From Methanolobus vulcani (GTDB lineage Archaea > Halobacteriota > Methanosarcinia > Methanosarcinales > Methanosarcinaceae): a stretch of 64,000 nt of DNA. Below the pieces are notes generated by a model, which searched no databases, had not been told where the DNA came from, and worked only from the letters and a program-made list of their open reading frames with translations. The stretch spans positions 372,001 through 436,000 of the forward strand of contig NZ_VIAQ01000015.1 in NCBI RefSeq assembly GCF_006546655.1. Reading direction: 5' to 3'. Position 1 is the first letter of the stretch; every line of letters starts with the position of its first letter. Shown in pieces: positions 38,752 to 48,758 of this stretch. A program made the position numbers and the translations under genes.

Positions 38752-39075
38752 TTAGTAGTTGTCAAGTACATTCCTGACAATATCTCTGTAATCTTCCTTA
38801 AGCAGGTAAATATTGTGGTCACCGGTAACATCAATGCTTAGAATTCCAAGTCTTGTATTCATGAGACCCACCATTGCGGAAACGCCTCTGTAACTCACAT
38901 CAAAATCCGTATCATGAAGATGCTCGTACACGTCTCCTGTAGTGAATTTACCACCATTAAGGAACAGTTTCAGTACTACTTTACGTATACCTGTATCATC
39001 GCGACTAAGATATTTTATAAGTCTCTCTCTTACTCGCTCTTCAATTGTTTCCAGTACAAACACCTCTTTCATCAA
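38752..39075 (-). CDS. Small archaeal protein, DUF2551-like
   Basis: A 107-residue protein with a predicted winged-helix look: LIKYLSRDDTGIRKVVLKLFLNGGKFTTGDVYEHL, then a hydrophobic strand and YLLKEDYRDIVRNVL. I associate it with DUF2551, known mainly from methanogens, but this is from memory. It may bind DNA; no partner is adjacent (uppS and the radical SAM gene flank it on the same strand). Confidence 0.6.
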   Translation of the reverse strand: MMKEVFVLETIEERVRERLIKYLSRDDTGIRKVVLKLFLNGGKFTTGDVYEHLHDTDFDVSYRGVSAMVGLMNTRLGILSIDVTGDHNIYLLKEDYRDIVRNVLDNY

Positions 39076-39182
39076 TATGTTATTTTATCTTATAAAACTA
39101 TTTATGTGCAATAGCTTTAAAACCTGCATTGGATATGAAAATTGTACCATCTATATCATTCTAACATATATATTTTGGCCTT

Positions 39183-40235
39183 TCATAGGGGTATTTTCTC
39201 AACAATTAACCCATCTTCAAAAGGATATCTTTCTATAATGTACAATTTTCTTCCAGACTTCTTTATAAATTCTTCAATATCTTCAAGTATCCACCAAGCA
39301 AGATCAATTCCCGTGGATTTTGTTTCCATCATTTCTGCCGGAACTTCCATATGTATCAGCTCTTCATAAACAGAATCCCGGTCATTCTCAGCGCATTCAA
39401 TATGCCCATAATAAATCGTTCCTTCCTCACCGATATCATCAAAAGGTCTTGCCGTATTTTCTGCAATTCGTATGAGCCTTTTACGAAGCTGTACTGCATC
39501 CTTATAGCTTGATGAGCAGAAATGCATTTTTTTACAATCATTTGCTACTTCACAGGCATATCTTTCAGAACCCGCCACTGCATTTGATACATCATCAATA
39601 AGAGAGTATCCCAGCTTTTTCAGAGCTTCGGAGTTAGTATCTGAAAATTCCAGTTCATTGAGGTTCAGGAAACACTCCACGCTGTTTACAAAATGTCCTA
39701 CGTATTCCACACCAGCAATGGATGGAATTTCTATGCCAGTTTCTATTCCCAATTCCTTGGCAAATTTTATAGAATCCGCATAGCCAGTTTCCTCAAGTTC
39801 ATTCCATGCTTTTTCAGGTGGATGAAACCTTATCTCATCCAGACCTGCTTCTGCCAGTTCTTTCAAAGTATTGAAGTCAGGTGCTGTGGATGTGTACATG
39901 TGTATGTGATGCTGCTGTCCGAAATTATCTTTCAGGAGTCTGATATAATGAATAACCCTCTCTTTTTTCAGGAGCGGCTCACCACCGGTAATTCCTGTCC
40001 CAAGAGCATCCATCTGTAATGCCTCATCGATAACATCCTGGTCAGAAAGAACTTTTCTTTCGTTAGCATAAGTCATATCTGTGCGTCTTTCTTCAGATAC
40101 AGGACAGTAGAAACAATCCTTTTTACAGATGCCTGTAACAAATAGAACCATTTTTGCTCCCTGCTGGCAGAGTTTACAACCATCTGAAAGAAAAGAATAG
40201 AATGAACCAGCTTCTCCCTGTATGACCTTACTCAT
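39183..40235 (-). CDS. Radical SAM protein of unknown substrate
   Basis: A 350-residue enzyme with the radical-SAM cluster motif CKKDCFYC (Cys37, 41, 44) and the GGEPLLKKERV segment. Two more Cys lie near the N-terminus (CKLC, residues 20-23), and CKKMHFCSS further on could hold an additional cluster. It resembles the archaeal COG2108 group, whose reaction is unknown. A two-cluster ferredoxin gene diverges 85 bases away and could supply electrons. Confidence 0.8.
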   Translation of the reverse strand: MSKVIQGEAGSFYSFLSDGCKLCQQGAKMVLFVTGICKKDCFYCPVSEERRTDMTYANERKVLSDQDVIDEALQMDALGTGITGGEPLLKKERVIHYIRLLKDNFGQQHHIHMYTSTAPDFNTLKELAEAGLDEIRFHPPEKAWNELEETGYADSIKFAKELGIETGIEIPSIAGVEYVGHFVNSVECFLNLNELEFSDTNSEALKKLGYSLIDDVSNAVAGSERYACEVANDCKKMHFCSSSYKDAVQLRKRLIRIAENTARPFDDIGEEGTIYYGHIECAENDRDSVYEELIHMEVPAEMMETKSTGIDLAWWILEDIEEFIKKSGRKLYIIERYPFEDGLIVEKIPL

Positions 40236-40320
40236 CAGGCTATTCTATAGCCTGCAGGTATTTAAGACTATTTTAATGCGGGGTTAAGACTTATCTAAGA
40301 TTCAAGCGTAATCTGCTTAG

Positions 40321-40506
40321 ATGGAAGAGCGAGATGGTTTTATTGTCTCAATAGGTTGCCGCAAATGCGGTAGATGTGAGAATGTTTGTCCTAACGGGGC
40401 TCTTTACAGGATCAACGGCTTTGTTAATGTTGATCATCAAAAATGCAACCTCTGTATGAAATGCGTGAAAATATGTCCTAATAAGGCTCTGGTTTACATG
40501 GAATAA
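40321..40506 (+). CDS. 2[4Fe-4S] ferredoxin-like protein
   Basis: A 61-residue protein with two cluster motifs, CRKCGRCENVCP (from residue 13) and CNLCMKCVKICP (from residue 42). It is divergent from the radical SAM gene. The stop lies in the loop of a 6-bp hairpin. It is a plausible electron carrier for the neighbour, though that is inference. Confidence 0.85.
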   Translation: MEERDGFIVSIGCRKCGRCENVCPNGALYRINGFVNVDHQKCNLCMKCVKICPNKALVYME

Positions 40507-40514
40507 TATCCATG
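40497..40514. terminator. Hairpin around the ferredoxin stop codon
   Basis: CATGGA and TCCATG pair around ATAATA, which contains the TAA stop; outer CTGG/CCAG can extend it. There is no T-run directly after, so termination here is less certain. Confidence 0.4.
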
Positions 40515-40540
40515 ATCCAGAACCTCGGCATTGATCAATT

Positions 40541-41113
40541 CTATTTCTCAATACCTTCCAATCCAATGGAAAATGCTTTACCCAGAAAATCACCAAGTCC
40601 GTGATAACTTCTCTCGGGTGAATAAATAATAGGTCTTATCTTCTCTATCTCTGGATTTCCTTTTTCATCCAGTACAGATTCATCTGCTTTAACATCCATT
40701 ATCTCGCCGATAAATTGAGTATGAAGTCCAAGCTCAAAGCTCTGTACCAGCTTGCATTCAAGGATTACAGGGAATTCTTCAACATATGGTGCATACACCA
40801 CGTCACTCTTAACAGGCGTAAGTCCCATTTTTTCAAACTTGTCCTCATCCCTGCCACTTGCGATCCCAAAATAATCAACCTCTTTAACATAATCTTCTGA
40901 TGGGATGCTAATGGTGAAAGCTTCCTTTTCCATGATATTGGCGTAACTATATGTCGCTTTTCTCAGGGATACGCTAATGCACGGAGGATCCGAGCAGCAT
41001 ATTCCTGCCCAGGCAGCAGTCATTGCATTTGCTTTTCCAAACATATCATAGGTTCCCACCAGCCATGCGGGAGCAGGGTATGCCAGCGTCTTTGCACCGA
41101 TTGATTTTTTCAT
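40541..41113 (-). CDS. Flavin reductase-like FMN-binding protein
   Basis: A 190-residue split-barrel flavoprotein of the flavin reductase-like family common in methanogens. [21 protein letters not shown] and [14 protein letters not shown] form the flavin-binding core. It may reduce flavin or protein substrates. It converges with the ferredoxin gene and has AGAGGTGC just before its start on the minus strand. Confidence 0.85.
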   Translation of the reverse strand: MKKSIGAKTLAYPAPAWLVGTYDMFGKANAMTAAWAGICCSDPPCISVSLRKATYSYANIMEKEAFTISIPSEDYVKEVDYFGIASGRDEDKFEKMGLTPVKSDVVYAPYVEEFPVILECKLVQSFELGLHTQFIGEIMDVKADESVLDEKGNPEIEKIRPIIYSPERSYHGLGDFLGKAFSIGLEGIEK

Positions 41114-41233
41114 AAGAGCACCTCTATAATAACAGTCTTAAAATAGCTTTAATCTTACGGCAGTTGAGATATGAGTTAAGATATGATATTTATCTATCTC
41201 ATCTTAATTCTTATTTTTACTAATTCTGCGTAC

Positions 41234-43201
41234 TCATATCATTCCCCTGAAAATGACCCTTGAGAAAATGGTCGATACTGTAAAGACAATAATCGTCACA
41301 GGAAGTATCTGTCCTATCTCGTATCTCAATTGTGCCCTGTCACCTCCGTACTCAATGGTTCCTGAGAATCGTATCAGTATCACGGTTATCAGTATGATGT
41401 ATATACCAATAGCAAACATGAAAAGGTCAGAGGGGATTGACTGGTTTAAATTCTCAGGCGATATCTGTGCTGGCCCCGGAAGCGAATTCTCAGGCAGTCT
41501 CCTGATACTGTCGGATATATTCTCAAGGATCTTTGCTATGACTTCCGAGAGTGCAATGGTAACACCAGCTATAAGTGGCGCGAATACTGCCGCAGTAGAA
41601 CGCATGGTGGATGTCATATCATACAATGACTGTTTGATATTAAGCTCTACATCCTGAAGCTCTTTCAGGTGGTCTGCAAGTTTCACGATTGCAACTCCTG
41701 CTATCGCATGGCTCTTGTGAGTACTTTCCACAAGCAGTTTCATTGTAGTCTTAATCCTTTCAGAATAAATGTCTTTGAAAGCCCCGAAATCCTCATCAAA
41801 AATTGCGGAGTAAACATCCGTTCTCATATTCATGAGGTTAAGCGATATCCTTTCAAACGCAGGTGCAATGTCTGATCCGTTCATGGTGGTTGCTGTGTGT
41901 ATGAAAGCTTCTTCTGCGGACCTTCCTTCGGATATTCTTCTGCCGAGAATGAAAAGAGCATCTGAGAACTCACTTTCCATCTTATGAATTTTGTCCCTTA
42001 TTTTCTTGTAAGGGGCATAACTGATGTTCAGGTAGATTGCCACGGCAAAGACTATACCCCATATGACAAAGAGAGTAGGAGGGATTATTCCTTCAAGTGT
42101 ATTGGTGGAAACTATATTCCACGGATTTCCTTTGAGAACTAATATGTATCCAAGAGAGGAGATTACAAGACCTATGACAATGGACAGTATCAAAGATTCC
42201 TGTTTTCTTTTCCTTATACCTTTAAGTTCAGGATGGCTGTCAGGAATATCCTGTGGAATGAATGCCGCCGGACGCTTCATGAGTATGTATTCTGCGTAGG
42301 CAAATGTGAAGAGCGGCAGGATAACGTCATACACTATTACAAGTGTGCCTATTCCAAACCTGATACCTACAACTGTGATAGCAGGCATGAGTGCCACAAG
42401 TGCCAGAGGTATCAGGATGAATACTGAGTAAAGAACATAAGTGGGTGTTTTCAGTTTAGACGCGAAGCTGTCCATGAGATTTTTTGTACTTTCGAGTACC
42501 AGGTCAAGGGACCTGTTCAATGTGATCACTCTCTGTGCTTCGTCAGGTTCGCTGGTTGAGCTTTTAATAAGGTGAAGTGCTCTTTTGAAATACTCGCTGT
42601 CTTTGCCCCATATATTTGAAAATTCAAGTATCGCGTCATCAATTCCACGATATTCCCTTACATGCAGGTTCCATATCATCTTCTTCAGGTCTTTTGCAAG
42701 TGGCCTGCCAGAATTCCCTGCAGCAAAACGGATGGCTACCTCCATATTCGGCACAAGTTTCATAGACATTACCAGATAGCTCACTATCTCCGGCATATCT
42801 CCAAGTGAGCTTACCTTCATCCATTTCGCATGTAGTTTGATATATTCACTTGTGTAAAGCAGCACAGCCAGCGGGAATAACAGGCTTAACACGATAACTG
42901 CATGCAGGGTCGAGTTTTCAAAGCTTGTTATCCTGAACAGAAAATAATCAAATATCAATATACTTACAAGCGCACAGGCGGCTGCAACATAGGAAAAAAG
43001 CACAGTCTCATAAGGTTCAAGTCCCATGCCAGTGTAGACCATTGCATTACGGTATTCTTCGCTGATTGCATTGTCAGCTTTTAGCCTGAATGTCTCAAGG
43101 TCTTTTAACAGCCAGTTGAAGTTTTCAGATGTGAATTTACATCCATAATAATACCAGTTTTCACTGTACAGTCTGACCACCTTCTGTGAGGTAATCTTCA
43201 T
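41234..43201 (-). CDS. Type II/IV secretion membrane protein (TadC/FlaJ-like)
   Basis: A 655-residue polytopic protein with two T2SSF (GspF-type) modules. Helices cluster at about residues 65-120, 255-310, 340-400 and 560-655, with helical cytoplasmic domains between. Such proteins form the membrane platform of archaeal type IV pili or related machines. Its start overlaps the 3' end of the ATPase gene by 41 bp. No pilin or prepilin-peptidase gene is nearby. Confidence 0.85.
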   Translation of the reverse strand: MKITSQKVVRLYSENWYYYGCKFTSENFNWLLKDLETFRLKADNAISEEYRNAMVYTGMGLEPYETVLFSYVAAACALVSILIFDYFLFRITSFENSTLHAVIVLSLLFPLAVLLYTSEYIKLHAKWMKVSSLGDMPEIVSYLVMSMKLVPNMEVAIRFAAGNSGRPLAKDLKKMIWNLHVREYRGIDDAILEFSNIWGKDSEYFKRALHLIKSSTSEPDEAQRVITLNRSLDLVLESTKNLMDSFASKLKTPTYVLYSVFILIPLALVALMPAITVVGIRFGIGTLVIVYDVILPLFTFAYAEYILMKRPAAFIPQDIPDSHPELKGIRKRKQESLILSIVIGLVISSLGYILVLKGNPWNIVSTNTLEGIIPPTLFVIWGIVFAVAIYLNISYAPYKKIRDKIHKMESEFSDALFILGRRISEGRSAEEAFIHTATTMNGSDIAPAFERISLNLMNMRTDVYSAIFDEDFGAFKDIYSERIKTTMKLLVESTHKSHAIAGVAIVKLADHLKELQDVELNIKQSLYDMTSTMRSTAAVFAPLIAGVTIALSEVIAKILENISDSIRRLPENSLPGPAQISPENLNQSIPSDLFMFAIGIYIILITVILIRFSGTIEYGGDRAQLRYEIGQILPVTIIVFTVSTIFSRVIFRGMI

Positions 43202-45845
43202 TTGTGATCATGTCACATGGCTCGTCAGGGATGAGCTCATCAAAAGCGAGTTCAGTTAATTTATCCAGAGGTTCATTATCTTCACATCCATTATCATCTA
43301 CATTTGTTTTGTCTGAGTTCTCTTCGTTCTCATTTTCTCTTCCTGCAAAGGAACAGAACCATTCAAACCATCTGTCATAGACTCTCTGATAATTGATCCC
43401 ATCTGGTTCAGTAACTTCTTTGTCCATGAGCATCCAGAACATATTGTTAGCCCTTGCCACATTCTTCGCCTCAAGCAGTTGAGGCTGCTCCAGTCCAAAT
43501 TCTGCAATCTTTCCTTTGATCCTGGCTCTCATGCGGATATTCAAAGAGGCTTCATCCATGGATATACCCCATTTGTCTGCTATTTTCCCGATGAGCACAG
43601 ACTGTCCTCTGTCCATGAGGTCTGATGGTAGTAGTCTGTCTGTTGAAGCATCGTAACTGAGTATATCGGAAAAAACCTTTCCTGAATTTTCATCCCATTT
43701 ATCGTTGACCTCTGCAATCTGCATAACGCGACGTTTCATTGTCATGCTACCTGAAAGTCGCGTATTTGCACAGACTATCACAGCATCAGTAGCTTTGAAT
43801 GAGGCAGGAGGGACTTCCAGGGTGTTAACTATCCTCTCATACACTGCATCTGTAGAAGATCCGTGGATTGTACCGATAACTGAGTTTCCAGCCGCACCGA
43901 CCTGCATAGCTTCATACAGCACTGCTACTTCAGGCCCCCTGACCTCTCCCATTATGAGTGAGGAACTTCCAAGTCTCAGGGAAGCTCGTAGTGCAATGGA
44001 TGGTTCAATTTCAACTCCATATTTCATAATAGCGGACTGAGAATTAAGGCCCTGTACTTTCCATCCCATTTCCTGAAGTTCTTCAATGGGAATCTCAGGT
44101 GTGTCCTCTATTGTTATCATGCGGTACTTCTGTGGCATTTCCAGTAACAATGCACACATAAGTGAGGTTTTCCCGGCTCCGACTCCGCCGGCAACCAGGA
44201 CAGATGCCTGTCCATCCATAATGAAGCTCATAAGGCCTGCCGTAAGTGGTGAGATAGAACCTTTATTGATGAGTTTTGGCAGGGTCCATGGATCTTTTGC
44301 ATGCTTCCTGAAAGCATAGGCTATACCTTTTGCACTGAAAGGGTCACCGATTACCGAAACTCTCACTCCATACTCTCTGAGAAACATTTCTAGAACCGGA
44401 GTCGCTTCGCCAAAAGGTCTTCCACTTATCGAACGCATTCTCGATACCATGGATTCCATATCTTCCTGGGATAGATAGATATTTGAAATGCATTCTTCGC
44501 CGTCAAGCACTACATGAACGGGGTTCTGATCCGCAGGTGCGTTCACATAGACGTCAGTGATTCTTTCATCTGAAAGCAGATCTTCAAGAATGCCAAGCCC
44601 GGTCGTATATTTTGTGAGCAGGTCACAGCAGAGTTTCACCTTTGCAGGATTGGAGATAATATCTTCCGCTTCTTTTTCTTCCTGGAGGAAATGTTTGCTG
44701 AGTCTGTGGAAATATTCTCTTGAACTTCCCGGGTCTGCAAACTGCAGGTCTGCAGGCCGATGAGCTATCATTTTCTTCCTAATTCTTTCTATTAGCTTCA
44801 GTTCCTTTTCCTCAAGGGAATACTCTACAGGATTGATGATGTACATCTTCTCCGGGCGGTCCGTCAACTGGTATATATTAACCGGAAGGCGTCTCTCATC
44901 CTGATAGCCGATGTCGTAGCATTCAAGGAACAGTGTATTGTCCGGTGGTTCTGTGTATATCCTGGATGTTGAAAAGGGAGGCCTGACGTAGGAACGAAGC
45001 TGGCTTTCGTAATCTATGGCATAGTTTTTCCCAGAAGTGCTGTCCGCCTCTGTATAACAGATAGTGGAATTTCCAGTTCCTGTTCTGACATTACAGGCAA
45101 TTCGTTCGGATATTGCTTTCATTTCCAGCAAAGTGCTGAGAAATCTCTGCCTGCAGAGTGAACATTCATTGCGTATATTATCGAAGCTATCTTTTGTTTC
45201 ATTATACTTTACCAGTTTTTCAATTGTATTACAAGCCTTCAATGGATCAATTCCGGAAGTTGATACAATTGAATCCATAATCCTTGTGTATTCTTTTTTG
45301 CAAAAGGTTGAGTTGTTACAGTTATCAGTTGTGAATCTGGAACTTTTGTAAGGAATAAGTTTGTCCTGCAAGCCTGCCATGAGATAAATTGAAGCCAGTG
45401 ACCTTCCTTCATAATCCCTTTCGTAGAGGTTTGCAAGTGTAAGTCTGTCAACAGCAGGCTCTTTTCTTAGTATCTCAAAGATGTTTTTCCTGCAATGCTC
45501 ACTTTCCAGGCTGGATTCGTGTTCACATTCACTGCAATCTATTGTAATGTTCCTGCTATTTCTGGAAACTTTCAGTCTGTAAGGGCAGAGTTCATTCTGT
45601 TCTGCTTTTTTACCAGTCAGAATGCTGAACCTGGAAGCTATTTTGTCAACCACGCTTTTGGTTTTAACTCTCCCAAAGTCGTTTGCGGGAACAATGCCTG
45701 CAAGTATCATCTCTTCTTCAGGCAGGATCATTTGCATTTGCGAATGATCGATGATGTCTGTTATCACTTCTGAATTATCATTTATGTCACTATCAGCTAT
45801 GCTGGTCGTTTTTCTATTTTTGAATAACACGTTTTTACCATCCAT
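43161..45845 (-). CDS. Type II/IV secretion system ATPase (GspE/TadA-like)
   Basis: An 894-residue motor ATPase. Walker A is GGVGAGKTS, followed by ITIEDTPEIP (Asp box), GEVRGPE (Walker B region) and GTIHGSS (His box). The N-terminal region holds Cys-rich segments (CPYRLK, CSECEHE, later CNNSTFCKK and CSLCRQR), perhaps metal sites. The C-terminus has an acidic Asn/Glu-rich linker and tail. It is larger than FlaI/PilT (about 550 residues). It should power the adjacent membrane platform protein in assembling surface filaments. Confidence 0.88.
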   Translation of the reverse strand: MDGKNVLFKNRKTTSIADSDINDNSEVITDIIDHSQMQMILPEEEMILAGIVPANDFGRVKTKSVVDKIASRFSILTGKKAEQNELCPYRLKVSRNSRNITIDCSECEHESSLESEHCRKNIFEILRKEPAVDRLTLANLYERDYEGRSLASIYLMAGLQDKLIPYKSSRFTTDNCNNSTFCKKEYTRIMDSIVSTSGIDPLKACNTIEKLVKYNETKDSFDNIRNECSLCRQRFLSTLLEMKAISERIACNVRTGTGNSTICYTEADSTSGKNYAIDYESQLRSYVRPPFSTSRIYTEPPDNTLFLECYDIGYQDERRLPVNIYQLTDRPEKMYIINPVEYSLEEKELKLIERIRKKMIAHRPADLQFADPGSSREYFHRLSKHFLQEEKEAEDIISNPAKVKLCCDLLTKYTTGLGILEDLLSDERITDVYVNAPADQNPVHVVLDGEECISNIYLSQEDMESMVSRMRSISGRPFGEATPVLEMFLREYGVRVSVIGDPFSAKGIAYAFRKHAKDPWTLPKLINKGSISPLTAGLMSFIMDGQASVLVAGGVGAGKTSLMCALLLEMPQKYRMITIEDTPEIPIEELQEMGWKVQGLNSQSAIMKYGVEIEPSIALRASLRLGSSSLIMGEVRGPEVAVLYEAMQVGAAGNSVIGTIHGSSTDAVYERIVNTLEVPPASFKATDAVIVCANTRLSGSMTMKRRVMQIAEVNDKWDENSGKVFSDILSYDASTDRLLPSDLMDRGQSVLIGKIADKWGISMDEASLNIRMRARIKGKIAEFGLEQPQLLEAKNVARANNMFWMLMDKEVTEPDGINYQRVYDRWFEWFCSFAGRENENEENSDKTNVDDNGCEDNEPLDKLTELAFDELIPDEPCDMITNEDYLTEGGQTVQ

Positions 45846-46013
45846 GAAGTTTTTTCAAATGAAAAACGAACATATTAAAAGTTTTCTAAATTAAATTCTA
45901 AGTATTTACTTATTTACAAACTTATTTTTTACATGAGGATGCTATCTGGTGGGTAGGGGGTAAATATCAGCAACAAGCGTTAATACAATACTTTCACATT
46001 ACTTCCCACTGGG

Positions 46014-46020
46014 TTTTATA
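46014..46020 (+). promoter_or_regulatory. TATA box for xseA-xseB
   Basis: TTTTATA lies about 40 bases ahead of the xseA ATG in a gap of 213 bp (45846-46058). CCGGAGA is the ribosome binding site. Confidence 0.45.
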
Positions 46021-46058
46021 CTCAAGTTGCATTCTATTATTAAAGGCCGGAGATCTGC

Positions 46059-47288
46059 ATGGGTATATACACCGTATCACAGCTAAACGAGCACATAAAA
46101 AAGGTTCTTACAAACGACCCGCAACTATCACAGGTGTGGGTGCGTGGTGAAATATCGAACCTGACCAAACATAGCTCCGGTCATTATTATTTCACGCTGA
46201 AGGATGGGAACGCGCAGATAAGCTGCGTGAGTTTCAGGATGACCAACAGAACCCTGAAATTTGAACCGGAATCTTCAATGAAGGTTCTGGTGTTTGGAAC
46301 TGTTGATGTGTACACAGTTCGTGGCCAGTATCAGCTCAGGGTTCTTGACATGCGTCCTGATGGTATCGGTGAGCTTTACAAAGCATATGAACAGCTCAGG
46401 AACAGGTTACAGGAGGAAGGTCTGTTCGATGTTGTTCACAAGAAGAAGATTCCTCTTTATCCAACTAGGATAGGTGTTATTACGTCACCTACAGGAGCCG
46501 CAATTCATGACATTCTACACGTACTCAGGCGCAGGTTTCCTGTGGATGTCCTTCTCAGTCCTGCAATAGTCCAGGGTGAGAACTCTGCAGAGAGCATTGT
46601 AAAAGCCCTTGAATATCTAAACCGGACAGATGTAGATGTGATAATTCTGGGAAGAGGTGGCGGTTCTCTGGAAGACCTGTGGTCATTTAATGAAGAGGTT
46701 GTTGCAAGGGCCATATTTGATTCAAAGATTCCTGTTATATCGGCTGTGGGTCATGAAACCGATTATACGATTTCAGATTTTGTGGCGGACGTGAGGGCTC
46801 CAACGCCATCTGCAGCAGCCGAAATTGCTGTTCCTGAAAAAACCGGCCTGATAAAGCATCTTGAATCAATGTTATCGCGTATGCAGCAGGCTGCAATACA
46901 TATCATTGCAGACCGGCGGCATCATATTGAATATCTTTATTCCCGTATCGAGCCGGAAAGATTCGCAGAGATCGTGCGGCGTGATATGCAGAGGGTTGAT
47001 GAGCTGAGTTCCCGAATGGAAATGGCTTTTGGAAGAACAATGGAATCCAGACAGGCGTCACTTAGCGGACTTGCAGGCAGGCTTAATGCAGTAAGTCCTT
47101 TAAACACTCTTGAGCGAGGTTACAGTATTGCCCTTAAAAGTGAGGATCATGCTGTAATCAGAAGTGTTGATAATGTAAAAACCGATGATTCTGTTGATAT
47201 AAGGTTAATAGATGGTACTCTTGAGTGCAAAGTAATGGGTACAAGATTAGATATTATAAATAAAGCTGAAAAGAGGAGTAGGAGCTGA
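46059..47288 (+). CDS. xseA: Exonuclease VII large subunit
   Basis: A 409-residue nuclease subunit that digests single-stranded DNA from both ends. The OB-fold domain shows VWVRGEISNLTKHSSGHYYF near residues 23-45. The catalytic domain contains GVITSPTGAA and GRGGGSLEDLW with SAVGHETDYT. The protein is slightly shorter than the bacterial form. The family is mainly bacterial, and presence in Methanosarcinaceae implies transfer. xseB follows at 6 bp. Confidence 0.95.
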   Translation: MGIYTVSQLNEHIKKVLTNDPQLSQVWVRGEISNLTKHSSGHYYFTLKDGNAQISCVSFRMTNRTLKFEPESSMKVLVFGTVDVYTVRGQYQLRVLDMRPDGIGELYKAYEQLRNRLQEEGLFDVVHKKKIPLYPTRIGVITSPTGAAIHDILHVLRRRFPVDVLLSPAIVQGENSAESIVKALEYLNRTDVDVIILGRGGGSLEDLWSFNEEVVARAIFDSKIPVISAVGHETDYTISDFVADVRAPTPSAAAEIAVPEKTGLIKHLESMLSRMQQAAIHIIADRRHHIEYLYSRIEPERFAEIVRRDMQRVDELSSRMEMAFGRTMESRQASLSGLAGRLNAVSPLNTLERGYSIALKSEDHAVIRSVDNVKTDDSVDIRLIDGTLECKVMGTRLDIINKAEKRSRS

Positions 47289-47293
47289 AGTTT

Positions 47294-47599
47294 ATGGCAA
47301 GAGCAAGAAAAGGTTCTGATGAAAGCACAGATGTTGGTAAGCGTCAGATGAGTGATCTTATGAGTGCATCGGATGATTCTGAAGCTATAAGTTTTGAAGA
47401 GTCTCTTGAAGAACTTGAATCTCTGGTTGAGAAGCTTGAAAGAGGACAACTGACCTTGGATGAGAGTCTGGGACTGTTCGAGCGTGGCATGAAACTTGCC
47501 AGGATCTGCAACCAGAAACTTTCAAAGGCTGAAAGGAAAATCGAAATCCTGATCGAAGAGAATGGCAATCTGAAAACTGAAACCTTTATTGAAGAATAA
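47294..47599 (+). CDS. xseB: Exonuclease VII small subunit
   Basis: A 101-residue helical partner of XseA. The conserved core FEESLEELESLVEKLERGQLTLDESL followed by FERGMKLAR is clear from about residue 34. The N-terminus is about 30 residues longer than usual and rich in Ser/Lys. A 7-bp hairpin begins at the stop codon. Confidence 0.94.
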   Translation: MARARKGSDESTDVGKRQMSDLMSASDDSEAISFEESLEELESLVEKLERGQLTLDESLGLFERGMKLARICNQKLSKAERKIEILIEENGNLKTETFIEE

Positions 47600-47615
47600 T
47601 TAAAGGCGCTTTAAT
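47599..47615. terminator. Hairpin at the xseB stop
   Basis: ATTAAAG and CTTTAAT pair perfectly around GCG, starting at the last base of the xseB stop. No T-run follows immediately; a weak terminator at best. Confidence 0.35.
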
Positions 47616-47692
47616 GCATGCAATAAAAAAGTAGAATGACAAATGCTGTGGTAGCAATTGTCCGGATTATTATTTAGTTTTCAATTTTTAAT

Positions 47693-48754
47693 TTAGTTAT
47701 CTTCCAGGTATCTCTTACCAAGAAGGAATATGCTGCTTCCTGTAAGAATTACAAGGAAAATAGCAATGATCATTCCTTCTGTTGTGAAATCCTGCCATGA
47801 GTGCACAGAAGCCCAGATACCACTTCTTGTAACAAAGGTTGCGAATATCACAAGTATGAAAGATGCAATTGCAAGCAGTGGACCCAGGAAATCATATTCC
47901 CCATATCTTGAACGCGATTGTGCGTGAAGATATGCTGTTGCAGTTATCCATGGTATCAGTGAAGATGTTTCCACAGGGTCCCATGTCCAGTACCATGCTC
48001 CCCATCCAAGCACTTCATATGCCCAGAATCCTCCAAGGCCTATTCCAAGCGTGAGGAACAGCCATGCGATTCTCATCCAGTCCCTTGATATTTGTGTCCA
48101 ACGGCTGTCCTTTGTGATGAGATTAGCAACAGCAGCAGCAAAAGGAATGGTGAACGCTGCATACCCAAGGAATAACATTGGCGGGTGGACTGCCATCCAT
48201 GGGTTTCTCAGGAGAGGGTTCATTCCCTGACCATAGGGCACATCATAGAGTGTGGCAAACGGGTTCCAGTTAGTTGGTTCTATGGAGCCTGAGGGCAGAA
48301 CCCTGAAAGCTGAAAACGGGTTGTCTATTACAAGCAGTATCAGGAATACGGATACAATTGCCATGGTTAACATTGTGGTAATGTCCATCAACTTTGATTC
48401 TGTCATTTCTTTTGTATGACCTGTGTAACGCACGAACATAAGCATCACAAGGATTGCCCATACCCAGAGCAGTAGGGAACCTTCCTGTCCTGCCCAGAAT
48501 GCAGATATGCGGTAGAACCATGAGAGGTCGGTGCTGGAATGATTATAAACGTATTCGTAGGATGCGTTCACACCCAGCAGGTGTATAATGAGAATCATGG
48601 ACGAGAGCGTGACTGCAAGCGTACAGACAATTTCCAGTTTCTTTGTAAGTATTCCTGATCTCTGGTCAGAATTTGTATAATATGTAACGGAAGCAAATGT
48701 GGCTCCAAGTCCGCAGATGAAGGATATCCATATAAGTATCATTCCAAAATTCAA
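47693..48754 (-). CDS. ccmF: Cytochrome c maturation protein CcmF, N-terminal half
   Basis: A 353-residue membrane protein with about nine helices. It carries the WWD haem-handling motif (WGAWYWTWDPVETSSLIPW at about residues 254-272) and conserved His in NPWMAVHPPMLFLG. It matches the first half of bacterial CcmF, which attaches haem to apocytochrome c outside the membrane. It starts with TTG and GGTGA, 4 bases after the end of the gene encoding the second half. Confidence 0.88.
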   Translation of the reverse strand: MNFGMILIWISFICGLGATFASVTYYTNSDQRSGILTKKLEIVCTLAVTLSSMILIIHLLGVNASYEYVYNHSSTDLSWFYRISAFWAGQEGSLLLWVWAILVMLMFVRYTGHTKEMTESKLMDITTMLTMAIVSVFLILLVIDNPFSAFRVLPSGSIEPTNWNPFATLYDVPYGQGMNPLLRNPWMAVHPPMLFLGYAAFTIPFAAAVANLITKDSRWTQISRDWMRIAWLFLTLGIGLGGFWAYEVLGWGAWYWTWDPVETSSLIPWITATAYLHAQSRSRYGEYDFLGPLLAIASFILVIFATFVTRSGIWASVHSWQDFTTEGMIIAIFLVILTGSSIFLLGKRYLEDN

Positions 48755-48758
48755 ATCA

